Of a DNA stretch of 64,000 nucleotides, positions 37,025 through 45,632 are shown piece after piece. This DNA is from RFSX01 sp965230215 (GTDB taxonomy: Bacteria; Bacteroidota; Bacteroidia; Chitinophagales; Saprospiraceae), in assembly GCA_965230215.1 (NCBI GenBank), contig CBDDKN010000002.1:1240001-1304000 (forward strand), given 5' to 3'. The notes under the pieces were generated by a model that saw only the letters and a program-made list of their open reading frames with translations, made no database searches and was not told where the DNA came from. Positions within the stretch are counted from its first letter, which is position 1. Each line of letters starts with the position of its first letter. The translations under genes and the position numbers were made by a program.

Positions 37025-37509
37025 AAATCATGTCTATTCATTACAATTTTTACTATTGTAGTTCGAGCTATATTCATTAAACTATTGATATTAATTTTAC
37101 TCCAGATATATGGGGAATAGTGAAAGTGTTCTGTAAATAAGAAATTTTAAATCCTTAATTATTTTGATATTGATAAATTGCAACTTAAGTTGGATAAATA
37201 CTATTTGAATCAGCTGTGTTGCTCTCATCATTCATGTTAATCTGTTCTGAAAGGATTTGACTAATAAATTACATCCTCTTTGAATCATAATATTTATCGT
37301 CGCTTTAAATTCATTCTTCACGCATTGGAGATGAATTAAACCCGATTAAAGTCATTTACCTTTTGAAAGAACTAATCATCATCTCTAATCTCTAGTGTAC
37401 ATAGCTAAACGATTTCCTTAGAATTGACGCTTATAAAGTTAAAACTGCAAATAAAAGGATCAACTGATTTTATAGAATTTTATAACATGAGGCAACATAT
37501 AGTCTTAAC
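37025..37509. other. 485-base intergenic region between convergent genes
   Basis: Very AT-rich. No hairpin terminator with a clear T-run, no repeat and no frame with protein-like composition was found. It may hold decayed sequence from an earlier insertion, but nothing recognisable remains. Confidence 0.5.
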
Positions 37510-38664
37510 CTATAGCTCTACATATTCAAATGTCGGCCCTACCGTAAAACCCTCGTCACCATAAGGAATTTTCATGAGCTCAACAGCTTTTATTTTCAAG
37601 TAGTACATAAGTGGAATACCCTCTTTGAGTTTTTCTGGTTGACCATTGAATGCCTGTTCCAGGTTTTTGAGGAGCTTCATATATGATTTACTAAAATCCA
37701 TTGCTATTTCATATAATTCTTGGTCCTTTTCTTTGATATCTTTTAAAGTGGGGTTTGACTTAAATGGGAAAAATCCCGTCCAATCAACATCCATTTTTTT
37801 GCCACTTGGCAACCCTTTATTTCTGCTATTCCTATGAATCCCATCAGAGCTCTTATAAAATCGACCATATCGAACTTCTTTAAATCTGAAATAATGTGCT
37901 ACTCCTGCTATTGCATTTCCAAAGGTTTGATCAATGTAGTCTTTCCAATCAAAACCTCCGTCACCTTCTCCTTGTTCTATAATTTCATCGATGGCAGCAA
38001 GAGCATCCTTCTTATTAGCAATAGTAATTATGTGGCCTCCCGCACCATAGTAATATTCATTTGTCACCTGATTTAAAGATTTAAAATCACTGTTATTTAA
38101 CCTATTTATTTTCATCTTTAAATTTTCATAAAAGTCTCCAATACTGTCGCCACTTTGATTTGATTCATCATCAAATTGTCTGCTCCCAGAAGGGTGTTCA
38201 ATTTTTTCAAACGATCTAATAGTGTCCTGAGAAAAATACTTTAATTCAATTTTAAGATTCTTCATTACTTTATCTTCTTCTTTACCTGAAGCTGGCAACC
38301 CCTGAGAAGGATAATTTGGGACTACTTCTTTCGTAGTAAGTACAGGATTTCCTCCTAAAGAATTCATTATGTTTGCAACAAGTACCATATGTAACATTTC
38401 TTCAAGCACAACGCTTTTGATAATTGCCTCAGGTACTAAATTAGTGTCAGGCTCTATCGAATATAGAGCACATAAATAAGGAGGGATTGTACTTAGTTCT
38501 AATTGAAGCGCAAACTGCAAATCTTTCAATACCTCTTTCTTCAGTTTGTTTCGCTCCTTAGCAGATAATTTCTTCTCTTTTTTCTTATCAATGGACGTCG
38601 AAGAAAAACTTTGTCGATATGGGTTTTTTCCAATATAATATCTTTCGTCGTTCTTTGACATCAT
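37510..38664 (-). CDS. VioB/RebD-like ferritin-fold protein (iminophenyl-pyruvate dimer synthase domain)
   Basis: 384 residues. A helix with ALQLELSTIPPYLCALYSI (E56) and the next with VVLEEMLHMVLVANIMNSLGG (E88/E89, H92) give the paired Glu and ExxH of a ferritin-like metal site, as in the PF12902-type domain shared by VioB and RebD. In bisindole pathways that domain couples imines. Stand-alone versions are found next to GMC oxidoreductases, and their reaction is unknown. The start overlaps the stop of the GMC gene by 1-4 bases (two Met codons), so they are translationally coupled. Confidence 0.8.
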   Translation of the reverse strand: MMSKNDERYYIGKNPYRQSFSSTSIDKKKEKKLSAKERNKLKKEVLKDLQFALQLELSTIPPYLCALYSIEPDTNLVPEAIIKSVVLEEMLHMVLVANIMNSLGGNPVLTTKEVVPNYPSQGLPASGKEEDKVMKNLKIELKYFSQDTIRSFEKIEHPSGSRQFDDESNQSGDSIGDFYENLKMKINRLNNSDFKSLNQVTNEYYYGAGGHIITIANKKDALAAIDEIIEQGEGDGGFDWKDYIDQTFGNAIAGVAHYFRFKEVRYGRFYKSSDGIHRNSRNKGLPSGKKMDVDWTGFFPFKSNPTLKDIKEKDQELYEIAMDFSKSYMKLLKNLEQAFNGQPEKLKEGIPLMYYLKIKAVELMKIPYGDEGFTVGPTFEYVEL

Positions 38665-40613
38665 GTTATTTTTTTGAATTTTCCATCTAATTGGTTAAGA
38701 ACTGCTTCTGCTGATTTAAAGGTTACGGCTGTCATTGTAAGAGTTGGATTAGAAGTGCCAATTGTTGGCATACTTCCACAACCTACCAAGAATAGATTTT
38801 TATGATCCCAGCTCCTACATTCTTGGTCCACAACCGAATCTTCTGGTTTATTCCCCATTCTATGCGTGCCAGTTATATGCCCAGTTCCATGATATTTATT
38901 ATTATTCTCGGTATAATCTTCAACCCCCATTTTTCGGAATATTTCTGTCTGAACCTTATCAAAAGCAACCAATGCTTTTTTGCTATAATCATCTATACTG
39001 AAATGAATAACAGGTCGCGGATTCCCAAGTGGGTCTAGTTTAGAGTTGTGGATTTCAATACGATTATTTGGATCAGGTAGTTGTTCACACTCAAAATGTA
39101 TCAGTAATTGGCGTGAAATACGATCGCTAAGAGTATCTCTGAGGCATTTTCCATAAAGCCCTTCAGAATCTACTGCATTTACCACATCTGAATACGGTGA
39201 TAAAGCTGGCCATCCCCAACCCCAATTGTCTAAAGGTAAAATGCACGCAGCATGATTCATTCGGAAATCTCCATCCCGAAAAGTTGATATATGAGTTGTT
39301 GAACCAGGTCCGCGAAAAGGAAATAATTTACCTTCTTTCAAAAGTCCCCAACCAAGCTTTGTAATGTGATCCATCAAATTTCGCCCTACCTGATCACTAG
39401 AGTTCCCAGGAACTCCTTTTTTATTATTGCTGTATCGTATTTTATCTGAAGAAAGAAGAATTTTAGCATTTTCAAGTGCGCTAGCAGCAAGTATATAAAT
39501 TGTCCCTTTTGCAACCTTTGTTTCATAAAAGGATTTTTGATCTTTTGGTTTTTTGTCCCTAAGGTATTGTTTGTACAATATTCCACTTATCCTTCCATTT
39601 TCGACTGTGACTTTTGTAGCAACAGCTTGGAAAAGTATAGTAAGTTTGTTATCTACAGACTTTTGTAAGGATTTATGAGCATTGTATTTTGCTTGAACTG
39701 GGCAAATTGGTACACAACTTGAATTTCCCTCACATCTTGTTCCAACATCAGGGTCCCAAATTGATCCAAGAGGTTGGTATTTAGTTAAAGGTGGGTTAAC
39801 CCTTTCAATCTTGCCAGAAGAAGGATTCCAAAAAATTTCATTTGTGAGTTTTAAATAACCTAGAGTCTTACCTTTCCCAGGAATCCAAGTTGTTTCAAGG
39901 TATGGGTAATCAGGATTTGGGTTAGAATTTCTACCTTGAGGAGTGTTGACAAATTGAACTTGATATTGTTTGTTGTCCATATTTATCTCAAATCCCGATT
40001 TTTTAAAGTTTTTTATAAGCGTTTTATCCATAAATGTTTGTGGAATCTCCTTCATTGGAAATTGATAAGAATCACCATAGTGATTTTCCATGGCTCCAGG
40101 AATGGTTTGACCTTTTACAGTTCCTGATACTCCTATTTCCAATTCTGCCATTTCGTAATAAGGCACAAGATCTTCATATGAAAACGGCCAATCAACACCC
40201 TTCTTATATCGAGATTGCATTTTAAAATCATTAGGTATCATTCTTGGTGTAGAACCCAACCAGTGTAGAGTAGTACCACCAGGTGCTCGTAAACAATCAC
40301 TTCCGAAAGCTACAGGTCCTTTCTGGATAAGATACCCACTATCTCCTATTTGTCCGTCAGCTAAAACATCAGGAGAAGGTGCATTTTTTAGATTTGGGTA
40401 TGGAGAGTTTGGAACTTTCGCATTTGCCCTGTAAAAGGTGTTCGTATATTCTTTATAGTTACGTAAGTAGGAGGTCCTATTTTTCGTATATCCAGATTTT
40501 AATCCAGCTTCCAATATTAAAACTTTCTTTCCTGCATTAGTGAGAACTTTTGCCATAACACTGCCAGCTATTCCTGAACCGACTATAACAACGTCATATT
40601 CTTCATTTTCCAT
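38661..40613 (-). CDS. GMC-type FAD dehydrogenase, large subunit with Fe-S motif
   Basis: 650 residues. The N-terminal FAD-binding VVIVGSGIAGSVMAKVL (G12, G14, G17), and near the C-terminus GTHRMG plus GTSNPTLT supply the catalytic His and Asn of the GMC family. CEGNSSCVPICP has Cys at 294, 300 and 304, the same 6/4 spacing as the [3Fe-4S] site of FAD-glucose dehydrogenase, so electrons could leave to a partner. It is encoded with a small subunit upstream and a VioB-like protein downstream. No export signal is seen. The substrate, an alcohol or sugar-like compound, is unknown. Confidence 0.88.
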   Translation of the reverse strand: MENEEYDVVIVGSGIAGSVMAKVLTNAGKKVLILEAGLKSGYTKNRTSYLRNYKEYTNTFYRANAKVPNSPYPNLKNAPSPDVLADGQIGDSGYLIQKGPVAFGSDCLRAPGGTTLHWLGSTPRMIPNDFKMQSRYKKGVDWPFSYEDLVPYYEMAELEIGVSGTVKGQTIPGAMENHYGDSYQFPMKEIPQTFMDKTLIKNFKKSGFEINMDNKQYQVQFVNTPQGRNSNPNPDYPYLETTWIPGKGKTLGYLKLTNEIFWNPSSGKIERVNPPLTKYQPLGSIWDPDVGTRCEGNSSCVPICPVQAKYNAHKSLQKSVDNKLTILFQAVATKVTVENGRISGILYKQYLRDKKPKDQKSFYETKVAKGTIYILAASALENAKILLSSDKIRYSNNKKGVPGNSSDQVGRNLMDHITKLGWGLLKEGKLFPFRGPGSTTHISTFRDGDFRMNHAACILPLDNWGWGWPALSPYSDVVNAVDSEGLYGKCLRDTLSDRISRQLLIHFECEQLPDPNNRIEIHNSKLDPLGNPRPVIHFSIDDYSKKALVAFDKVQTEIFRKMGVEDYTENNNKYHGTGHITGTHRMGNKPEDSVVDQECRSWDHKNLFLVGCGSMPTIGTSNPTLTMTAVTFKSAEAVLNQLDGKFKKIT

Positions 40614-40651
40614 ATGATTGAATGATTAGTTTTAATTTAAAAAGCTCTAAT

Positions 40652-41176
40652 TTATTTACTTGATTTAATGGGTTCATAGCTCCATGAACCGTATCCTGGT
40701 TGTTTTGCGGCTGGTGCGTGGGTTCTTGCAGTTTTCCAAACTAATCCTTCCTTAAATGATTCCTTTGTGATTACTTCACTGTTAAATAAATTTGTTTCTT
40801 CTGGGTACCAATTGCCTGTATACCACATTTTAATAATCTTCTTTGATATAGATTTTTTCGCGATTTGATCAATCAGTTTATCAATATTATCTGAAGATTT
40901 TTTTTCCAAATCACACGAAATAATAGAATTAAAAACTGTGCTGAAATAAATATTGAGAAGATCAATTGCTTCCCTTTTTTTTGTTTTAGGATCACCCAAT
41001 ATTTTCCTTATTAAGACTTCGAAGTAGACCTTTTTCATACCAGTAGCTTCTAGTTCTATCTCGCTATATCCTGTCAATAAGGATGATATTTTCAAGAAGA
41101 TTTTTAATAATTGTTTATTCGACAAAATAGAGGTTAGAGTCTGTTTCCCTTTTAATAACATTTCATTTTTTGCCAT
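40652..41176 (-). CDS. Small subunit of sugar/alcohol dehydrogenase complex
   Basis: 174 residues. FLKISSLLTGY near residue 30, then MWYTGNW, EGLVWKTAR and a Pro/Gly/Trp-rich end (PGYGSWSYEP) match the small subunit of FAD-dependent glucose, sorbitol or gluconate dehydrogenases. Known members begin with a Tat signal that also carries the large subunit to the periplasm. Here the N-terminus (MAKNEMLLKGKQ) has no twin Arg and no hydrophobic core, so the complex is probably cytoplasmic. It is first in a three-gene minus-strand operon, 38 bases before the large subunit. Confidence 0.78.
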   Translation of the reverse strand: MAKNEMLLKGKQTLTSILSNKQLLKIFLKISSLLTGYSEIELEATGMKKVYFEVLIRKILGDPKTKKREAIDLLNIYFSTVFNSIISCDLEKKSSDNIDKLIDQIAKKSISKKIIKMWYTGNWYPEETNLFNSEVITKESFKEGLVWKTARTHAPAAKQPGYGSWSYEPIKSSK

Positions 41177-41275
41177 GACGATATAATGATTGGTCCATAA
41201 TTTCGATATATTGGTATTACACCATACAAAATAGTTTACTTATCAAGAAACTCAAAATTATTACTAAATCTAATC

Positions 41276-42931
41276 ATGAGCAGAGAATATAAATTCGCAA
41301 TTACTTCTAATTCGGCTAGAATCCATAAACTTTTAGGTCCTATTTCCCTTTTCATAATTCTTGTATTTACTAATTGCACAGTCTTAAACCATAACATTCA
41401 TAAAGTTGTTGAACAGCCGAATGATAAGGAGAAAGTCTGTTGTCTAAATAAGGATGCTAACGTAGAAGAAGATCCGATAATTGAAATTACAATTCTTCAG
41501 ATGAATGATGTATATGAAATTGCTCCAATTAGTCAAGGAAAGAGTGGAGGGTTGGCAAGAGTGGCTGCATTGAGAAAAAAATTACTAAAAGAGAATCCCA
41601 ATACTTATACGGTAATTGCAGGAGATTTTTTTAGTCCATCAGCTATTGGAACTGCAAAAGTAGACGGAGAAAGACTAGATGGTCGTCAAATGGTGGATGT
41701 CCTAAATAAACTAGGCCTGGACTATGCAACTTTTGGAAATCACGAATTTGATTTAAAGGAAAAACCATTCAAAAAAAGGATTGAGGAAGTCGAATTCACT
41801 TGGATAAGCAGTAATGTGAGGACAACGTCAAACTCTCATTTTAGGCATTCAGTCTCGAATGTGGTTAAGCAAATATCCGGTCCCGGTAATAAGAAGGTAA
41901 ATTTAGGCATTGTAGGAGTTACCATTGATAGCAAAATTCCTGAATATGTAACTATAACTGACCCTATTCCAGCATTAAAACAAGAAGTACAATCATTAAA
42001 AGATCAAACTGATGTTATTATCGCAATTACACATTTAGACTTTAGTGATGACATTAAAATTGCAAATGAAATTGAAGAGATAGACCTAATAATAGGTGGA
42101 CATGATCATGAGAATATGCTTTTTCAAAGAGGTACAAACTACACTCCAGTAGTCAAAGCTGATGCTAATGCAAAGTCTGTATACATCCATAGAATATCTT
42201 ATAACACTGAGACAGGAAAATCCGACATCTCATCAACATTTGTCCCAATTACAGACAATATCAAAGGCGATCCGGAAATTAAGAAAATAGTTAAAAGATG
42301 GATGGAAAGAGGCTTTGAAGGGTTTCGAAATGATGGTTTTGAACCTGAAAAAACTATAGCTAATTTAACTGAAGATTACGACGGTCTTGAATCAAGTGTT
42401 CGAAGGCGACCAACTAACCTAACCGAATTAATTGCAAAATCAATGGTAAGTGAAGCTAAAGGGACCGATTTGGCCATCTTTAATAGTGGATCTATAAGAA
42501 TTGATGACAAATTACTGAAAGGAGCGGTAACTCAGTATGATATATTGAGGGTTTTGCCCTACGAAGGAAAGGTACTAAAAATCAAAATTAAAGGAGATGA
42601 GCTCAAAAAAGTAATAACCAAAGGTCAAAGATTAAAAGGCACAGGGGGGTATGTACAAACAACTAGTAATGTGGCTTTAGATAAAGGGATATGGAAAATA
42701 GATGGAATATCTATTGATGATAATAAGGTGTATAATCTTGCAATAAATGATTGGCTAGCATGTGGTAACGAAGATGGTTTAGAATTTTTGCATATTGCAG
42801 AAAATGGAGTTTGTAATGAAGCTTCCATGACAAACGCCCCTAGTAAAAATCCGGATATTAAATTTGATACATCATATGGAGATATCAGACAAGCAATTAT
42901 TAAAGAATTATCCCAAGGTCAAAGTAAATAA
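41276..42931 (+). CDS. 5'-nucleotidase/metallophosphatase family lipoprotein
   Basis: 551 residues. A membrane-targeting segment LFIILVFTNC (Cys near 35) suggests a lipoprotein. The metallophosphoesterase half shows QMNDVYEI, GDFFSP, TFGNHEFD and GGHDHE, the family's dimetal motifs with Tyr replacing the usual His in the first one, as in a known bacterial subgroup. The C-terminal half (about 350-545: NLTELIAKSMVSEA, FNSGSIR, GGYVQTTSN) is the nucleotide-binding 5_nucleotid_C domain. It may act on nucleotides or other phosphate esters outside the cytoplasm. It is divergent from the redox operon; its link to the cluster is uncertain. Confidence 0.85.
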   Translation: MSREYKFAITSNSARIHKLLGPISLFIILVFTNCTVLNHNIHKVVEQPNDKEKVCCLNKDANVEEDPIIEITILQMNDVYEIAPISQGKSGGLARVAALRKKLLKENPNTYTVIAGDFFSPSAIGTAKVDGERLDGRQMVDVLNKLGLDYATFGNHEFDLKEKPFKKRIEEVEFTWISSNVRTTSNSHFRHSVSNVVKQISGPGNKKVNLGIVGVTIDSKIPEYVTITDPIPALKQEVQSLKDQTDVIIAITHLDFSDDIKIANEIEEIDLIIGGHDHENMLFQRGTNYTPVVKADANAKSVYIHRISYNTETGKSDISSTFVPITDNIKGDPEIKKIVKRWMERGFEGFRNDGFEPEKTIANLTEDYDGLESSVRRRPTNLTELIAKSMVSEAKGTDLAIFNSGSIRIDDKLLKGAVTQYDILRVLPYEGKVLKIKIKGDELKKVITKGQRLKGTGGYVQTTSNVALDKGIWKIDGISIDDNKVYNLAINDWLACGNEDGLEFLHIAENGVCNEASMTNAPSKNPDIKFDTSYGDIRQAIIKELSQGQSK

Positions 42932-43096
42932 AATTAATCTTTGACTGAATTGAAATGAATTACAATATCAATTTACAACTTATTTGTTCTACGTAACTTT
43001 CAAGGAGTACAAGTAACAATTTTATTATAACAGTAAATAAAATCCTATTTATCAAAATCCTATATAATAAGAAGTCTACATCTTTGGCCAAAACTT

Positions 43097-43870
43097 TCAA
43101 TTCCTTTTAGCAATTAATAATTCTAAAGAAAAGTCAACTTTTATATACTCATCATTTTCATTAATATCTGAAATCCTATCTATTAAGTACTTCTCGTAAA
43201 CATTTTTGTTTTTATTTACTTCAACATATTTAGAACAATATGAAGTTGAAAGTAAGAACCCAACCAATTGCTCAGTTTTAAGTACTACCTCGTTCTTAAT
43301 TTCAAATTTATCTATTAAAAAATACTTATTGTTATTTGAAATGGTTCTGATAGAATAGTTTTCATCTCTCAATCTTTCGTGCCTAAATTCATCCCATTTT
43401 GTGATCAATTCTTGATTAATGAATCTGTCCAATTCTCCTTGAAATTTTGGGAAACCGTATCTATAAGTTGATATAATTCCATCAGGATTTAACCATTCAC
43501 TAGCTTTATCTAATAATTTCTTTCCGTCGGTCCAATAAAATGAATTACCAAAAGTAATAAGTCTAATACTGTTTTTCGAAAGCTCAATTTCTTCTGCTAA
43601 ATCAATATAAATTCTACAATTTGAACAGTCTGAAAGATTACTTAAAAGTTCCAGAGCAAGCTTTTTATTTGGTTCTACTGCAATTATTTTTGAAAACTTG
43701 CTGATAAGAGGAATTGTTGACAATCCACTACCTGCACCAATGTCAAGGGCACATTGATCCTTTTGAAACTTGATGTATTCAAATATTTTATTAAAGAGTT
43801 GACTTGGATAGCGCGGTCTGTATAGGTGGTAATTACCACCATCATTTCCAAAAGTAGCTTTCAATTTCAT
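43097..43870 (-). CDS. SAM-dependent class I methyltransferase
   Basis: 257 residues. N-terminal YHLYRPRYPSQLF precedes the SAM-binding motif I ALDIGAGSGLST (about 40-51) and the acidic end of strand 2 (IAVEPNKKL). The FGNSFYWTDGKKLLDKASEWLNPDG segment is the motif IV-V region, as in Methyltransf_11 proteins. Substrate unknown. It starts two bases after the PhyH-like oxygenase stop and is the last gene of a three-gene minus-strand operon (TauD-like, PhyH-like, methyltransferase), so it probably modifies the same intermediate. Confidence 0.85.
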   Translation of the reverse strand: MKLKATFGNDGGNYHLYRPRYPSQLFNKIFEYIKFQKDQCALDIGAGSGLSTIPLISKFSKIIAVEPNKKLALELLSNLSDCSNCRIYIDLAEEIELSKNSIRLITFGNSFYWTDGKKLLDKASEWLNPDGIISTYRYGFPKFQGELDRFINQELITKWDEFRHERLRDENYSIRTISNNNKYFLIDKFEIKNEVVLKTEQLVGFLLSTSYCSKYVEVNKNKNVYEKYLIDRISDINENDEYIKVDFSLELLIAKRN

Positions 43871-43872
43871 TA

Positions 43873-44571
43873 TTATAGATTATGTTGATCTTTAGATCGG
43901 AAACCTTCTATATTTCTATCAGTGAAAACTAAAACCATAGCCCTTCTATCATTTTTACTTTTATTATAACCACTTCCGTGAACTAATAGCGGATTCCATA
44001 TTAGAACGTCTCCTTTTTCCATCTCAATCGATTCTATATCAAAATTTTCAAGTTTTGATTCAGGAATATAAGGGTGATCATTTTGTTCATCACTTTGGTG
44101 CTCAATAAGTCCAGATAAATGGGATTTTAGTGCAAGCCTTATACAACCATTATTATTGTTGGAATTATCTAACGCAACCCAAAAATTTATAGCATCTTGA
44201 TAATTATAATCCCATAGCGCCTTATCTTGGTGAAAATGAATTTTGGATCCTATATATTTTGGTTTTAAAAAGGCGGCATGGAATATCAATGCTGGTTTAA
44301 AATCGACAAATTTTTTTATAAATGATATTGTATTTGTTTGATTGTATAAGAAATCATTCCAAAATGATTCATCATACCAAAACAACCGTCTAATTTTTTT
44401 TATAATTTTCCCTCCCTTCTCATACTGAGGTTGCATGAAGGTCAAATCCTTGAGTCCATCACAATTTGTTATCCAATCTAATACTATATCACATTCTCCT
44501 GGCGTATAAAAGTTATCAATTTTTACCCATCCATTTTTTAAGTATAATCTTTTAATAATCTCAGTTTTCAT
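43873..44571 (-). CDS. PhyH-like Fe(II)/2-oxoglutarate oxygenase
   Basis: I set the start at the second Met (44571), which overlaps the TauD-like stop by four bases (ATGA); a start nine bases upstream is possible. About 232 residues. The metal motif is IHFHQD (H117, D119 counted from the upstream Met) with the distal LLVHGSG (H201) and DRRAMV (R212/213) for 2-oxoglutarate. This order is that of the phytanoyl-CoA dioxygenase family. It would hydroxylate or otherwise oxidise a small substrate in the cytoplasm. It is encoded between another 2OG oxygenase and a methyltransferase. Confidence 0.85.
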   Translation of the reverse strand: MKTEIIKRLYLKNGWVKIDNFYTPGECDIVLDWITNCDGLKDLTFMQPQYEKGGKIIKKIRRLFWYDESFWNDFLYNQTNTISFIKKFVDFKPALIFHAAFLKPKYIGSKIHFHQDKALWDYNYQDAINFWVALDNSNNNNGCIRLALKSHLSGLIEHQSDEQNDHPYIPESKLENFDIESIEMEKGDVLIWNPLLVHGSGYNKSKNDRRAMVLVFTDRNIEGFRSKDQHNL

Positions 44572-45602
44572 TGGACGCAAAGTTTATTTTTTATTGATCT
44601 ATAGCCACCCCTTCCAAATTCTTCTAAGTAAGGCCCCATAAACTCCGTATAGTAATTTGGTAGAGTCAATAGATTAGGGTTCGACACCCATACTCTAATT
44701 AAATGTCTTACTTCATTCATATTGTTACAATCTTGGAATTTATTTCTACTATGTAGAACTCTATAATTATTAAAAATCAGTAAATCTCCTTGTTCTAATT
44801 TTATTGGAAAGTACAATTTTGGGTCATTTAGAACCTCATCTAAACGATCTAAAGCTAAAATTTGGTTACTTGTTAATCTGGGAGCATCATCATATATCTG
44901 CGATGATTCAATAAATTTTCTTATATACCTTGTTACTAATCTTCCATTAAATTGGGAATAAATTGGAAGAGAATACCATCGATTCTGGCTATCGGAATAG
45001 TCACCCCTCCTATCTTGAGGTAAAAAACTATAAAGTTCTTTTAGTACGTTAATGTCCTTCTTTAGTAGTTCATTATGGGCTGAAACATTATCTACAAGAA
45101 TTGTTTCACCACCCTTTTTCGCTTGTGAGATACATGCCAAAATTCCAATATCACAACGGTCACTATGAAAAGGCAGATAATTATTTGTTTTATGACCTCT
45201 GTTGTTTGGGTTTAAATTTAAATTTTGTTCATCCCTCACATGACTTATAAGATTTGAATTGAACGTTTGAGGTACTGGAACGCCTAAAATATTACCAAAC
45301 CCTAAAAGCAAATAGATCGCAGAAGAAATATCACTATTTAAAAGAGGGACTCCCCTAATTATTAGAAATCCAATTCCTTTATAGATATTTTCTTGAATTG
45401 AAGAGACAAGGGAATTAAGTTCAAATGGAGTAACAATTTTTCTAGGAGCTAACGATAAGAATTTCTTCTCATTGCTTTTTACTGCTTCTGAAATATCTAA
45501 TAAAGCCTGTTTTTCCAATTCTTTTAGAGCATAGCTCCAGAAATACTTATGAGATTTTATATCACATGAATACCAATTCTTTTCACATTCAATTATTTTC
45601 AT
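44568..45602 (-). CDS. TauD/clavaminate synthase-like Fe(II)/2OG oxygenase
   Basis: 344 residues. The iron motif HSD (H146, D148 in YLPFHSDRCDIGILACISQA), distal H284 (YRVLHSRNKF) and R299/R303 (VRHLIRVWV) fit the TauD/TfdA fold, and the LxCxxxAxxGGET stretch resembles clavaminate synthase-like members. It probably hydroxylates or desaturates a free amino acid or related acid. It is first in the minus-strand trio and divergent, with 30 bases between starts, from the aldolase-cupin-methyltransferase gene. A very short shared promoter region suggests joint control. Confidence 0.86.
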   Translation of the reverse strand: MKIIECEKNWYSCDIKSHKYFWSYALKELEKQALLDISEAVKSNEKKFLSLAPRKIVTPFELNSLVSSIQENIYKGIGFLIIRGVPLLNSDISSAIYLLLGFGNILGVPVPQTFNSNLISHVRDEQNLNLNPNNRGHKTNNYLPFHSDRCDIGILACISQAKKGGETILVDNVSAHNELLKKDINVLKELYSFLPQDRRGDYSDSQNRWYSLPIYSQFNGRLVTRYIRKFIESSQIYDDAPRLTSNQILALDRLDEVLNDPKLYFPIKLEQGDLLIFNNYRVLHSRNKFQDCNNMNEVRHLIRVWVSNPNLLTLPNYYTEFMGPYLEEFGRGGYRSIKNKLCVQ

Positions 45603-45632
45603 ATTTTTTGTTCATATAAATTAATATGATTT

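Noticed and set aside
38762..40225. Plus-strand frames opposite the GMC oxidoreductase gene
   Set aside because: Composition is that of antisense translation (Phe/Tyr/Ile-rich) and no motif is visible.
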